Below the pieces are notes generated by a model. It had not been told where the DNA came from. It was given only the letters and a program-made list of their open reading frames with translations, and did not search any database. Position numbers and translations under genes: made by a program. From Legionella shakespearei DSM 23087 (GTDB lineage: Bacteria > Pseudomonadota > Gammaproteobacteria > Legionellales > Legionellaceae), in contig NZ_KB892434.1 in NCBI RefSeq assembly GCF_000373765.1, positions 66,806 to 130,805 of the forward strand: a stretch of 64,000 bases of DNA. Direction: 5' to 3'. Below, in pieces: positions 45,124 through 54,808 of the stretch; the first letter of the stretch is position 1, and the number at the start of each line of letters is the position of its first letter.

Positions 45124-45492
45124 TCCCGGCTGCAAGCAGACCGGGCTACTCTGGTTCGTATTATAGCCCGGTCTGCTTGCAGCTGACTCTTCTACACATC
45201 TCCCGATCTACGTCGTCCTGAGCGCGTCTTTTTGCGCGAAGGATCTCCTGAAAGTGGCATGGTGCCAATTTGTAGCCCGTATTAGGCACCAGCCGTAATA
45301 CGGGAGCGAAGTGGCAATCAACTCATTCCCGTATTACGGCTACGCCTAATACGGGCTACAAAACTGCGCCATTCCCAGATCCACGTCGTCCTGAGCGTGT
45401 CTTTTTGCGCGAAGGATCTCCATATGCTGGCACGATGCCACTTTCAGGAGATCCTTCGCGCAAAAAGACGCGCTCAGGACGACGGGGATCGG
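45124..45492. repeat. Mosaic of families A, D and B
   Basis: A family A pair in tail-to-tail order (45124-45183), a family D left arm (45207-45250), a complete family B pair (45272-45359, GTAG ... CTAC), and a complete D pair (45379-45492). The B pair sits just behind the D arm as if it replaced that element's partner. The 560-bp gap between ksgA and panD holds nothing else recognisable. Confidence 0.82.
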
Positions 45493-45596
45493 TGAGTCCT
45501 CTATATTTCGCAGCCAGTGCAAAAAATATATAGCCTAGGCTTATAACCTGGGATAAAATTCAGCCACAATGAATAAGGTTAATTTAGGATAAGATA

Positions 45597-45998
45597 ATGG
45601 CTTACAGAAAAATGCTCAAATCTAAAATACATCGCGCCCGTGTAACCGAGGCAGATTTGGACTATGAAGGCAGTATTACTATTTCTCCGGAATTACTGAA
45701 GGCGTCAAACATTCTTCCTTACGAAGCAGTTAATGTATGGAATATCACTGCCGGAACCCGATTTGAAACTTATGCGATTACCGGGGAAAAAGGCTCAACA
45801 GAAATTTGTGTAAACGGCGCTGCAGCACATTTAGTCACTCCAGGCGATCTGATAATTATTGCTTCTTTTACCCAAGTACTGGAAGAAGATTGTGCTGCGT
45901 TGGTTCCAACAGTGGTCTTCGTCGACCAGTTCAATCGTTTAAAAGAAATCAGACCTGAAGTTGTTGGTGTGAAAAACAGGATTCCTTGCGCTATTTAA
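45597..45998 (+). CDS. panD: Aspartate 1-decarboxylase PanD
   Basis: A 133-residue proenzyme that makes beta-alanine for pantothenate and coenzyme A. Self-cleavage occurs between G25 and S26 in DYEGSITIS, the serine becoming the pyruvoyl cofactor. Other conserved parts: KSKIHRARVTEA, YEAVNVWNITAGTRFETYAI and NGAAAHLVTPGDLIII. AGGA lies 7 bp before the start. No other pan gene is near. Confidence 0.96.
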   Translation: MAYRKMLKSKIHRARVTEADLDYEGSITISPELLKASNILPYEAVNVWNITAGTRFETYAITGEKGSTEICVNGAAAHLVTPGDLIIIASFTQVLEEDCAALVPTVVFVDQFNRLKEIRPEVVGVKNRIPCAI

Positions 45999-46026
45999 TA
46001 CGGCCATTAAGTTAATTAAAATAAGT

Positions 46027-46210
46027 GTAGCCTTGATGCAGCGACAGCGTAATCAAGGTTTTCATCCAGCAAAGCTAAGAGACCATAGGAAAACTTGACC
46101 ACGTCACCAGTAGGAAATACGCTATCGCTGCATCAAGGCTACGGTTTTTTTATCTATTTAAATCCCACGTCGTCCTGAGCGCGTCTTTTTGCGCGAAGGA
46201 CGACGTGGAT
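46027..46210. repeat. GTAG-REP family E pair and minimal family D hairpin
   Basis: Family E arm at 46027-46058 (GTAG, CCTTGAT ... ATCAAGG, then TTTT) and inverted arm ending CTAC at 46142 followed by a T-run. At 46164-46210 a family D hairpin lies where the usual spacer is gone: CCACGTCGTCC and GGACGACGTGG flank a single GCGC-loop core. Could end the panD transcript. Confidence 0.78.
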
Positions 46211-46298
46211 CTAGGGTATGTACGTATTAGAGAAACGCCTAGGAAATCAAAGCCAAATAGTTTACTCTAGGGATAATCTTGCCAACTCAAACTGACTT

Positions 46299-46988
46299 AT
46301 GCTAATTCATTTACTTGAATTGCGCCGCCGGGTTTTGTATACCCTTATCTGCTTTGGCAGTTTGTTTTTGTTATTTTTTTTCATTGCCGCGGATTTGTTC
46401 CACTGGCTGGTAACTCCTTTACTGCATTCACTGCCCAATCAAGATGGGTTAATTGCTACTCAGATTACTTCTTCTGTTTTTACACCGCTTAAACTCGCTG
46501 CCGATGCTTCCTTGTTGCTTAGCGCTCCATTTGCCTTATATCAAATCTGGTGTTTTGTAAGCCCCGGTCTTTATAAAAAGGAACAGGATCAAGTTCGCGG
46601 TGCCCTATTAATCAGCCTTGCGTTGTTTGTAAGCGGCATGCTGTTTTGTTTTTATCTGGTGCTGCCCTTCATGTTTCAGTTTTTTACCCAGGCTCTCCCG
46701 GAAGGAGTACGTTTGATGCCGGATATGGCCTACACCCTGGATTTCATAACCCGAATGTTGCTTTTGTTTGGTTTTAGTTTCCAGGTGCCATTGATTTGTC
46801 TAATCGTCGTGCGGCTCAAGATCATAGATGTTGTCTCTTTAAAAAAGATAAGGCCTTATATTATTGTTGCGGCCTTTACTCTTGGAATGTTACTCACTCC
46901 CCCTGATGTCTTATCTCAGGTTATGCTGGCTGTCCCATTATGCCTGCTCTATGAACTAGGAATTATTCTGGCCATTTACCTCGCCTAA
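46299..46988 (+). CDS. tatC: Twin-arginine translocase subunit TatC
   Basis: A 229-residue protein with six hydrophobic helices. The N-terminus IHLLELRRRVLYTLICFG is the cytoplasmic signal-recognition region; FVSPGLYKKE and FSFQVPLICLIVVRLKI are family motifs, and ITRMLLLFGFSFQVP holds the conserved F/P segment. TatC binds the twin-arginine signal with TatB. It is 18 kb from tatAB; this split is typical for Legionella. Followed after 93 bp by hspQ. Confidence 0.95.
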   Translation: MLIHLLELRRRVLYTLICFGSLFLLFFFIAADLFHWLVTPLLHSLPNQDGLIATQITSSVFTPLKLAADASLLLSAPFALYQIWCFVSPGLYKKEQDQVRGALLISLALFVSGMLFCFYLVLPFMFQFFTQALPEGVRLMPDMAYTLDFITRMLLLFGFSFQVPLICLIVVRLKIIDVVSLKKIRPYIIVAAFTLGMLLTPPDVLSQVMLAVPLCLLYELGIILAIYLA

Positions 46989-47081
46989 ACTCCTTTGCTG
47001 GCCTGATGTTTAAGGATTATTCAAGCTCTCGGCCAATCTACCGATATATTGTTCAAGATGCTCAAAATTGGGGAGCTAATG

Positions 47082-47393
47082 ATGGATAAAACCGCAAAAT
47101 TTAATATCGGGGATTTGGTGATTCATAAAAGGATTCGCTACCGGGCTATAGTGGTTGATGTAGACCCTTTATTTCAGGCCTCAGGCAACTACAATCCTCA
47201 GGCAAGTCAGCATGAATTTGCAACCAGAAATCCCTGGTATCGTTTGCTGGTTGATGACAGCAGCCAGGTGACTTATGTGGAAGAATGCATGCTCATTGCT
47301 GATCCAAGCCAAATGCCCATTAATAATCCTAATATTGGTCATTACTTAAGGGAGCAAAAAGGCGCTTATTCTACTTCTAATGCCAAGCACTAG
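47082..47393 (+). CDS. hspQ: Heat-shock protein HspQ (hemimethylated DNA-binding YccV family)
   Basis: A 103-residue HspQ. I prefer ATG 47082, 6 bp after GGGAG (47071-47075). The family core is clear: FNIGDLVIHKRIRYRAIVVDVDP, then NPWYRLLVDDSSQVTYVEEC and the IGHYL tail. In E. coli HspQ enhances Lon specificity and binds hemimethylated DNA at oriC. No adjacent Lon or origin is seen. Confidence 0.92.
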   Translation: MDKTAKFNIGDLVIHKRIRYRAIVVDVDPLFQASGNYNPQASQHEFATRNPWYRLLVDDSSQVTYVEECMLIADPSQMPINNPNIGHYLREQKGAYSTSNAKH

Positions 47394-47401
47394 GAGAGTG
47401 T

Positions 47402-47488
47402 GTAGCCCGTATTAGGCGAAGCCGTAATACGGGATCGAAATGGCAATATGCTCATTCCCGTATTACGGCTTCGCCTAATACGGGCTAC
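47402..47488. repeat. GTAG-REP family B, inverted pair
   Basis: GTAGCCCGTATTAGGCGAAG ... TAATACGGG and the inverse ending CTAC; fully symmetrical arms, located between convergent hspQ and the small membrane protein gene. Confidence 0.88.
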
Positions 47489-47495
47489 AATTTAG

Positions 47496-47696
47496 CTAAG
47501 TATTTCTCAGCATTAACACCAGCAAACCCACAAAAGCGATGAGGATTATGGCTAAAATGGCCATAGTATAGGAGCTTTTGCTCAAATTTTCTTTGCTGAA
47601 CATCTCTGGCTTGCCTTTAATGGCACGGTATAAAATGAAAACAATCAGGCCTGCTCCAAGCAATCCTAAAATCTGATATAAAGTTTCCATGTGCAT
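47496..47696 (-). CDS. Small two-helix membrane protein
   Basis: A 66-residue protein with two transmembrane helices (LYQILGLLGAGLIVFILYRAI and MAILAIILIAFVGLLVLML) joined by a polar loop (KGKPEMFSKENLSKSS). AAGGA precedes the start by 4 bp; residue 3 (Met) is an alternative start. It follows fre on the same strand after 20 bp, so it may be the last gene of the ubiD-fre unit. Not recognised. Confidence 0.6.
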   Translation of the reverse strand: MHMETLYQILGLLGAGLIVFILYRAIKGKPEMFSKENLSKSSYTMAILAIILIAFVGLLVLMLRNT

Positions 47697-47716
47697 TGTT
47701 CCTTTTTATTTATATT

Positions 47717-48412
47717 TTATTTATTTTCAAAACTAAAGGCATCGGAAAACAAATGATGGTGAGAAATACCCTTGTTGATCAATACATCTCTTGTATTATA
47801 AACCATATCAAAAGGGCCGCTTAATACTATTTGCCACTCATCAAGATCGGTTGGATGCCGTGCCAAAGCAGATGACGCCAAGGTTTCTTTGCTCTCATCA
47901 GACACCAGTGAAAAATACTTAAAATGACTGACATGGGATTGCCAATGACTCACTTTTTCATCCATATACAAATCACTGCGGGAACGGGCACCCCAGATTA
48001 ATTCAAATGACCTGCGGTCTGTGCTGGATAACAGCTGCTCAATCATTGCTTTCACTGGTGCAAATCCAGTACCGCCAGCAATAAATAGTATAGGCCGTAC
48101 TGGATCCAGATGATTAATGCTGCACTCGCCAAAGGGTAATTTTAATTGCACTTCGCCTTGATCTTTAATATGGGCAAATAACTGTTTATTGTAAGGATTA
48201 TCAAGGCTATGGCGGATATGTAGTTCATATTTATGAGAACCTAAGGGTGCATTGGCAATAGAATAACTAAACTCTTCACCTGCAAAAAGAATGTTCAGGT
48301 ATTGTCCTGCCTGATAAGTAACAAACTCATCAGGTCTCAATACCAATTGCATGATGCTGTCTGTTAATGGTGAAATCGTTTCCACCTGAGCATTAACTGT
48401 CTTTTCACTCAT
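47717..48412 (-). CDS. fre: NAD(P)H-flavin reductase (Fre/LuxG-like)
   Basis: A 231-residue ferredoxin-reductase-fold enzyme. Start ATG 48412 overlaps the ubiD stop (ATGA). Motifs: [14 protein letters not shown] (flavin site RxYS-like, here FSYSIAN), [15 protein letters not shown] (NAD site) and the [13 protein letters not shown] segment. E. coli Fre reduces free flavins and supports ferric-siderophore and cobalamin reduction; the same gene follows ubiD there. A role in supplying reduced flavin for UbiD-type prenylated FMN or iron reduction is plausible, not shown. Confidence 0.9.
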   Translation of the reverse strand: MSEKTVNAQVETISPLTDSIMQLVLRPDEFVTYQAGQYLNILFAGEEFSYSIANAPLGSHKYELHIRHSLDNPYNKQLFAHIKDQGEVQLKLPFGECSINHLDPVRPILFIAGGTGFAPVKAMIEQLLSSTDRRSFELIWGARSRSDLYMDEKVSHWQSHVSHFKYFSLVSDESKETLASSALARHPTDLDEWQIVLSGPFDMVYNTRDVLINKGISHHHLFSDAFSFENK

Positions 48413-49878
48413 AAATCCAAGCCCAGAGAGGGCCAATAGCCGTTTACTTTCTTTAGAATTTCTTCATCCATAATAATAGGTTTACCCCATTCTCTTTGCG
48501 TTTCTCCAGCCCATTTGCTGGTCGCGTCCATTCCCATTTTTGAGCCTAAGCCTGAAACAGGTGAAGCAAAATCGAGATAATCGATGGGAGTATTATCAAT
48601 CATAACGGTATCTCGCGAAGGATCCATGCGGGTCGTCATTGCCCAAATCACATCCTGCCAATTACGCGCATCAATATCATCATCACATACTATCACAAAT
48701 TTAGTGTACATAAATTGGCGCAAGAAGGACCAGACGGCCATCATAATTCGTTTGGCATGACCGGGATACTGTTTTTTAATCGTAACCACCGCCAAACGAT
48801 AAGAACATCCTTCGGGTGGCAGATAAAAATCAACAATTTCCGGGAATTGCTTCTGCAATAAAGGAATAAACACTTCATTCAGGGCCATACCTAAAATAGC
48901 CGGCTCATCAGGTGGCCTGCCAGTATAGGTGCTGTGGTAAATGGGATTTTCCCTATGGGTTATGCGTTCTACTGTAAAAACGGGAAACGATTGTACTTCA
49001 TTATAATAACCGGTGTGATCGCCATAAGGCCCTTCCGGTGCTTCAACACCAGGCTCAAGATAGCCTTCCAGAATAATTTCAGCGCTGGCAGGTACGTGTA
49101 ATTCATTTCCTATGCATCGGGTTAAACGGGTCCGCTGCCCGCGTAACAAACCGGCAAAGGCGTATTCTGATAAAGTATCGGGAACCGGTGTTACCGCCGC
49201 CAGAATGGTTGCAGGATCGGCACCCAAAGTTACGGCTATTGGAAAACGTTCTCCAGGATAAGCCTGTTGCCAGGCCTGATAATCCAGCGCGCCGCCACGA
49301 TGAGACAGCCAACGCATAATGAGCTGGTTCTTGTTTAACACTTGCTGGCGATAAATCCCCATGTTTTCGCGGGTTTGATGTGGCCCTTTGGTAGTAACTA
49401 GTCCCCAGGTAATTAAGGGAGCGGCATCTTCTGGCCAACAGGTTTGTATGGGTAGGCGTGTTAAATCCACTTCATCTTTTTCCCAGACATGAGTCTGGCA
49501 TTCTGCACCGCTGACGTATTTGGGCGCCATATTTAATGCCTGCTTCAACAAAGGTAATTTGCTAAAAGCATCTTTAAAACCTTTGGGTGGCTCTGGTTCT
49601 TTCAAAGCTGCCAAGAGCGTTCCTATTTCTCTTAAAGCAGAGATAGATTCCTCGCCCATGCCCATTGCAACCCGTTCGACCGTTCCAAACAGGTTAGTCA
49701 AAACAGGCATTTGATGATCAGGCATGTTAGTAAACAGTAAAGCGGGGCCGCCAGAGCGCAGAACACGATCACTGACCGCAGTCATTTCAAGATAAGGTGA
49801 AACAGGATAGTCAATGCGTTTTAATAATCCACGTGATTCAAGTTGGGTTATAAAGTCTCTCAGATCAGAATATTTCAT
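48409..49878 (-). CDS. ubiD: 4-hydroxy-3-polyprenylbenzoate decarboxylase UbiD
   Basis: A 489-residue prenylated-FMN-dependent decarboxylase of ubiquinone synthesis. Motifs: [17 protein letters not shown] start, [32 protein letters not shown], and the E(X)nD region [16 protein letters not shown]. Its partner UbiX, which makes the cofactor, is not in the window. It forms an operon with fre. Confidence 0.96.
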   Translation of the reverse strand: MKYSDLRDFITQLESRGLLKRIDYPVSPYLEMTAVSDRVLRSGGPALLFTNMPDHQMPVLTNLFGTVERVAMGMGEESISALREIGTLLAALKEPEPPKGFKDAFSKLPLLKQALNMAPKYVSGAECQTHVWEKDEVDLTRLPIQTCWPEDAAPLITWGLVTTKGPHQTRENMGIYRQQVLNKNQLIMRWLSHRGGALDYQAWQQAYPGERFPIAVTLGADPATILAAVTPVPDTLSEYAFAGLLRGQRTRLTRCIGNELHVPASAEIILEGYLEPGVEAPEGPYGDHTGYYNEVQSFPVFTVERITHRENPIYHSTYTGRPPDEPAILGMALNEVFIPLLQKQFPEIVDFYLPPEGCSYRLAVVTIKKQYPGHAKRIMMAVWSFLRQFMYTKFVIVCDDDIDARNWQDVIWAMTTRMDPSRDTVMIDNTPIDYLDFASPVSGLGSKMGMDATSKWAGETQREWGKPIIMDEEILKKVNGYWPSLGLDL

Positions 49879-49935
49879 TGATGATTTATCTCAACTTAGA
49901 AGTGAATGGCGGAAAGCGAGTAAATTATGGTATTC

Positions 49936-50016
49936 GTAGCCCGCATTAGCGTCAGCGTAATGCGGGAAGTCAGGACACGACTACCCGTATTACGCCTATC
50001 GCCTAATACGGGCTAC
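49936..50016. repeat. GTAG-REP family B, diverged pair
   Basis: GTAGCCCGCATTAGCGTCAG ... TAATGCGGG: the T-to-C change in one stem side is matched by A-to-G in the other, so the hairpin is kept. The right arm keeps the standard sequence and ends CTAC. Located between rho and ubiD. Confidence 0.82.
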
Positions 50017-50026
50017 GTATTAGAGA

Positions 50027-51289
50027 TTATTCCTGGCGCTTCATTGCATCAAAAAATTCAGAGTTGGTTTTGTGATTTTTCATGCGCTCCAGCAAGAACT
50101 CAATTGCATCACACTCATCCATTGACTGCAGAATTTTACGTAAGATCCAGGTACGCTGTAAATCTTCGGGGCTTAACAGGAGATCTTCACGGCGAGTACC
50201 CGAACGGTTGATGTTGATTGCCGGGAAGACACGGCGTTCGGCAATATTACGGCTTAAGTGAATTTCCATGTTACCTGTTCCCTTGAACTCTTCATAAATG
50301 ACTTCGTCCATTTTGGAACCGGTATCCACCAGTGCTGTAGCAATAATGGTCAAACTACCGCCTTCTTCGATGTTACGCGCAGCACCATACAAACGCTTAG
50401 GTCTTTGTAATGCATTGGCATCCACACCACCAGTAAGTACCTTGCCTGAAGAAGGCACAACGGTGTTGTATGCACGAGCCAGACGAGTGATGGAGTCAAG
50501 AAGAATGACCACGTCGCGTTTATGCTCTACCAGACGTTTGGCTTTTTCTATAACCATTTCAGCCACTTGAACGTGTCGGTTTGCCGGCTCATCAAAAGTA
50601 CTGGCAACCACTTCGCCCTTAACAGAGCGTTGCATTTCAGTTACTTCCTCGGGGCGCTCATCAATCAATAAAACGATGAGGTAACATTCGGGGTAATTTT
50701 TTTCTATGGAGCGGGCAATGTTTTGCAGCATTAGGGTCTTTCCTGCCTTTGGCGGGGAAACAATCAAACCACGCTGGCCACGACCGAAAGGTGCGCATAA
50801 ATCCACAACCCGGGCAGTTAAATCTTCTGTACTGCCATTGCCTTGCTCCATTACCAGGCGCTCGGAAGCAAATAAAGGAGTCAGGTTTTCGAATAGAATC
50901 TTACGTTTTGCACTATCAGGAGTATCGTAGTTAATCTCATCTACTTTCAGCAATGCGAAGTAGCGCTCGCTGTCTTTAGGTGGACGGATTTTACCTGAAA
51001 TGGTATCGCCAGAGCGCAGGCCAAAACGTCTGATTTGGCTTGGTGAGACGTAAATGTCATCAGGACCGGCCAAATAAGAGCCATCGGCGGATCGCAAGAA
51101 ACCAAAACCATCAGTTAAAACTTCTAAAACTCCATCACCATGGATGTCTTCACCTTTTAAGGCATGGGCCTTAAGAATGGCGAAAATGATGTCTTGTTTG
51201 CGCATACGGGAGGTATTTTCTACTCCCATCTCTTGTGCGATGTTGACGAGATCGGCAATAGGTAATTGCTTAAGTTCACTAAGATTCAT
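50027..51289 (-). CDS. rho: Transcription termination factor Rho
   Basis: A 420-residue hexameric RNA helicase. Start ATG 51289 ([11 protein letters not shown]) is chosen by comparison with E. coli Rho; a GAGAAG box lies upstream. Motifs: RNA-binding fold [15 protein letters not shown] and [16 protein letters not shown], Walker A SPPKAGKT, Walker [17 protein letters not shown] and Q-loop [12 protein letters not shown]. Encoded downstream of trxA, the E. coli order; about 200 bp of leader up to the repeats at 51497 could hold an autoregulatory leader as in E. coli. Confidence 0.97.
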   Translation of the reverse strand: MNLSELKQLPIADLVNIAQEMGVENTSRMRKQDIIFAILKAHALKGEDIHGDGVLEVLTDGFGFLRSADGSYLAGPDDIYVSPSQIRRFGLRSGDTISGKIRPPKDSERYFALLKVDEINYDTPDSAKRKILFENLTPLFASERLVMEQGNGSTEDLTARVVDLCAPFGRGQRGLIVSPPKAGKTLMLQNIARSIEKNYPECYLIVLLIDERPEEVTEMQRSVKGEVVASTFDEPANRHVQVAEMVIEKAKRLVEHKRDVVILLDSITRLARAYNTVVPSSGKVLTGGVDANALQRPKRLYGAARNIEEGGSLTIIATALVDTGSKMDEVIYEEFKGTGNMEIHLSRNIAERRVFPAININRSGTRREDLLLSPEDLQRTWILRKILQSMDECDAIEFLLERMKNHKTNSEFFDAMKRQE

Positions 51290-51496
51290 ACTTCTCACTT
51301 GATTTATGGTTTAAACGAATTGAATATCCGAGAAAATTTTGTTAGGGAATAGCAGCTAAGGATTCTGCTGCCTATGTGTCATACCTTGAAGGCTTGCCAC
51401 ATATTGGTAACAGGCTATCACAGCTTTTTAACAAGATCCAACATTTTTCTACTGAAATAAATAAAAAAACTTTTTTGGTAACGCTCCAAATGCAAT

Positions 51497-51746
51497 CGTA
51501 GCCCGTGCGCTACCCGATCCTCGTCGTCCTGAGCGCGTCTTTTGGCGCGAAGGATCTCCTGAAAGTGGCATGGTGCCACTGAGATCCCGGCTGCAAGCAG
51601 ACCGGGCTACACATCCTGCCAGGATTCAGTGCCACTTTCGGGAGATCCTTCGCGCCAAAAGACGCGCTCAGGACGACGGAGATCGGGGAACGAGAGTAGG
51701 AAGTCTCTGGAAAATTCCCGTATTACGCTGCGCTAATACGGGCTAC
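51497..51746. repeat. Nested mosaic: family D pair with family A arm inside, plus B arms
   Basis: A GTAGCCCGTGCGCTACC remnant, a D pair (51517-51688) in the TTTTGGCGCG variant whose centre holds a family A right arm (51584-51610), and a family B right arm ending CTAC at 51746. Between trxA and rho, so read through by any trxA-rho transcript. Confidence 0.8.
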
Positions 51747-51762
51747 GGAACCTACAGTATCT

Positions 51763-52089
51763 TTAAACGTGGCTCTCAACAAAGGCGCTTAATTGTGATT
51801 TGGACAATAAACCCATCTTAACTGCTTCAACCTGGCCATTTTTGAATAAAATCAGTGTAGGAATACTCATTACACCGAATTTGGCTGGAGCCTGGGGATT
51901 TTCATCTATGTTTACTTTGGCAAAAGTTACCGCTTGGCCATGAGTTGCAGCCACTTCTTCCAAAATAGGTGTCAGTGCGCGACATGGGCCACACCATTCA
52001 GCCCAGAAATCAACCAATACTGGTTTGTTGGAGTTAATAACATCCTGATCAAAGCTCGCATCAGTTACCGTTTTAATATTATCGCTCAT
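51763..52089 (-). CDS. trxA: Thioredoxin 1
   Basis: A 108-residue thioredoxin with the redox motif WCGPCR in VDFWAEWCGPCRALTPIL, the buried aspartate of DASFDQDVINS...VDFWAE, and the cis-proline loop MSIPTLILFKNG. General cytoplasmic disulfide reductant, likely reductant for the Msr and peroxidase proteins encoded in this window. Upstream of rho on the same strand. Confidence 0.97.
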   Translation of the reverse strand: MSDNIKTVTDASFDQDVINSNKPVLVDFWAEWCGPCRALTPILEEVAATHGQAVTFAKVNIDENPQAPAKFGVMSIPTLILFKNGQVEAVKMGLLSKSQLSAFVESHV

Positions 52090-52126
52090 GGGAAAACCTC
52101 TGTTATTTATCGTTTCGAATTATTTA

Positions 52127-52855
52127 TTATAGATCACCGTTAGCCGCTTGTAACATACTTAATACAGTAATGGCCGCGGTTTCTGTCCGCAAAATTCTTG
52201 GCCCTAAAGATAAGGGTAAAAAATCATATTTACAAGCCAATTTGATTTCTTCATCACTTAAACCACCCTCTGGACCGATGATTAAGGCAATATCTGGCTG
52301 AGACACTGCATATTCCTTTAATGACTTACTGCCTAAGGGGTGAACGACAAACTTCAATGCCGCCGATTCTTTTGCAACATATTGGTCAAAATGGATTGGA
52401 GGGTGTACCACAGGCACTTTATTACGGCCAGATTGTTCACAGGCTGCAATGACTATGCTTTGCCACTGATGCAGTTTTTTTGTCATTCGGTCTTTATCCA
52501 GTTTTACCGCACAGCGTTCGGTAATTAATGGAGTAATGCGGGTTACACCTAATTCAACCGATTTCTGCATTACCAGTTCCATCCGGTCGCCTTTGGAAAT
52601 AGCCTGAGCCAAATGGATGCTTAATGGTGATTCGCGACTGACTTCTCTTACAGTGCCAATGCGAACAAAGACCTGCTTTTTTTTAACGGTTTCTATAAGT
52701 GCATCAAATTCACGGTCATCACCGCTAAATAAAGTAAGCGGTTCTCCTGCTTGCATGCGTAAAACGACAGCCACGTGCTGCCCTGCCTCAGGAGACAATT
52801 CAAGTAATTGCCCACTCTGGTATTCACCCGCTTGATAAATGCGTATTTCTCTCAT
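52127..52855 (-). CDS. rsmE: 16S rRNA (uracil-1498-N3)-methyltransferase RsmE
   Basis: A 242-residue SPOUT methyltransferase that methylates U1498 of 16S rRNA. Start ATG 52855 (REIRIYQAGEY) fits E. coli RsmE; ten extra codons upstream lack support. Motifs: the PUA-like N-terminal domain to about residue 70, AQAISKGDRMELVMQKSVEL, ERCAVKLD, and the knot motifs LIIGPEGGLSDEEI and LSLGPRILRTETA. Lone gene between trxA and the divergent fumC. Confidence 0.95.
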   Translation of the reverse strand: MREIRIYQAGEYQSGQLLELSPEAGQHVAVVLRMQAGEPLTLFSGDDREFDALIETVKKKQVFVRIGTVREVSRESPLSIHLAQAISKGDRMELVMQKSVELGVTRITPLITERCAVKLDKDRMTKKLHQWQSIVIAACEQSGRNKVPVVHPPIHFDQYVAKESAALKFVVHPLGSKSLKEYAVSQPDIALIIGPEGGLSDEEIKLACKYDFLPLSLGPRILRTETAAITVLSMLQAANGDL

Positions 52856-52965
52856 GATAAATTCACCAATATTTTTATCTGACACAATATAACAAAAATT
52901 ACTTATTACCGCCTGCTATGCTAAAATCTTATGGTTATTAATTTCATCTGAGGAATAAGAAAATC

Positions 52966-54357
52966 ATGGGTAAAACACGAATAGAATCAGATAGCATGGG
53001 CGAAATAGAAGTTCCTGCTGATAAATATTGGGGAGCACAGACTGAACGCTCATTGCATCATTTCAATATTGGCCAGGATATTATGCCCCGTGAAGTCACC
53101 CATGCTTTTGGCATTTTAAAGAAAGCAGCCGCCCTCACCAATCTTGATTTAGGTAAATTACCTAAAGATAAAGCCAATTTAATTGTTGCTGCCGCGGATG
53201 AAGTGAGCAAGGGCAAGTTAGACGATCATTTCCCCCTGCATGTCTGGCAAACAGGAAGCGGTACCCAATCCAATATGAATGCGAATGAAGTGATCTCCAA
53301 CCGGGCTATAGAAATGGCTGGCGGAGTCATGGGCAGTAAAGCGCCCATCCACCCCAATGATCATGTCAACATGTCACAATCGTCTAATGATACGTTCCCG
53401 ACAGCCATGCATATTGCCGCAGCGGTTGCATTCAACGAAAAACTGATACCTGCTGTACGTAGCCTGCGCGATGTATTTGACGCGAAAATGCACCAGTTTA
53501 AAGACATAGTTAAAATCGGCAGAACCCATTTACAAGATGCCGTGCCTTTAACCTTAGGCCAGGAATTTTCAGGTTATGTTGCCCAACTGGATGCCTGCAT
53601 TCATAGGCTGGAAGAAGTATTACCTGAACTCTACGAACTGGCTGCAGGAGGCACTGCGGTGGGAACCGGGCTAAACACTCATCCTCAATTTGCAGTCAAA
53701 GTTGCGGAACACATTGCCCAAATCACAAACCTGCCTTTCGTCACTGCACCGAATAAATTTGCAGCTTTAGCGTCGCACGAACCTTTGGTTTTTGCTCATG
53801 CTGCTATGAAAACACTGGCTTGTGCGCTGATGAAAATCGCCAATGACATCAGATGGCTTGCTTCCGGCCCACGTTGTGGTATTGGTGAGTTAATCATTCC
53901 TGAAAATGAGCCAGGGTCTTCTATTATGCCAGGGAAAGTAAACCCTACCCAGTGCGAAGCCATGACTATGGTGTGTAGTCAGGTTCTGGGTAATGACACT
54001 ACTGTAGGTATTGCAGACAGCCAGGGTAATTTTGAATTGAATGTATTCAAACCGGTTATTATTTTTAATGTGTTGCATTCATTAAATTTACTTGCTGACA
54101 CCTGCCATTCTTTCCAGGAGTTTTGTGCAGAAGGTATAGAGGCGAACAAGCCTGTGATTGATTATTATTTACATCATTCTTTAATGCTGGTCACCGCGTT
54201 AAATCAGCATATAGGTTATGATAAAGCTGCGAAAATAGCTAAAACAGCGCATCATGATAATACCTCCTTACAGGAAGCAGCAGTGAAGTTAGGCTTTTTA
54301 ACAGCGGAACAATTTGCTGAATATGTGAAACCTGAAGAAATGATAGCGCCGAAGTAA
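52966..54357 (+). CDS. fumC: Fumarate hydratase class II
   Basis: A 463-residue fumarase of the fumarase/aspartase superfamily that interconverts fumarate and malate in the TCA cycle without an iron-sulfur cluster. Motifs: [46 protein letters not shown] and the signature [16 protein letters not shown]. An iron-independent class II enzyme suits iron-limited growth. AGGAA lies before the start; a repeat follows the stop within 5 bp. Confidence 0.97.
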   Translation: MGKTRIESDSMGEIEVPADKYWGAQTERSLHHFNIGQDIMPREVTHAFGILKKAAALTNLDLGKLPKDKANLIVAAADEVSKGKLDDHFPLHVWQTGSGTQSNMNANEVISNRAIEMAGGVMGSKAPIHPNDHVNMSQSSNDTFPTAMHIAAAVAFNEKLIPAVRSLRDVFDAKMHQFKDIVKIGRTHLQDAVPLTLGQEFSGYVAQLDACIHRLEEVLPELYELAAGGTAVGTGLNTHPQFAVKVAEHIAQITNLPFVTAPNKFAALASHEPLVFAHAAMKTLACALMKIANDIRWLASGPRCGIGELIIPENEPGSSIMPGKVNPTQCEAMTMVCSQVLGNDTTVGIADSQGNFELNVFKPVIIFNVLHSLNLLADTCHSFQEFCAEGIEANKPVIDYYLHHSLMLVTALNQHIGYDKAAKIAKTAHHDNTSLQEAAVKLGFLTAEQFAEYVKPEEMIAPK

Positions 54358-54362
54358 TTTAA

Positions 54363-54790
54363 TCCGATCTACGTCGTCCTGAGCGCGTCTTTTGGCGCGA
54401 AGGATCTCCCAATACTGGCACCATGCCATTTTCGGGAGATCCTTCGCGCCAAAAGACGCGCTCAGGACGACGTAGATCGGGGAAGAATCAGATTTCGTAG
54501 CCCGTATTAGGCGTAGCCGTAATACGGGAATGAGTTCATTGCCCGGCTGCGAGCAGACCGGGCTACGCACTGTGTCAAGATTCAGATGTACGTTCTCTGC
54601 CGCTTTGGCAAAATCTCTCGGAAACACCTTGACCTAAGCCTGTCTTTTAGGGCGTTGTGCGCAGGGATGCGCACATCGACCGCATGGATGCAGGTTTCCC
54701 TAAAAGACAGGCTTAGGTTAAGGGGTTTCTTGCGCAGGACTATTAAAGTTTGGTGCCACTTCGATCCCGGCTGCGAGCAGGCCGGGCTAC
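54363..54790. repeat. Mosaic of families D, B, A and I
   Basis: D pair (54363-54481, TTTTGGCGCG variant), a B left arm (54497-54529) followed by an A right arm (54541-54566, ends GGCTAC), a family I inverted pair (54627-54723: CCTTGACCTAAGCCTGTC and TTTTAGGG against CCCTAAAAGACAGGCTTAGG) and an A right arm (54763-54790). Fills the fumC-poxB gap. Confidence 0.8.
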
Positions 54791-54808
54791 AAAACCTGCC
54801 AAGACTGA

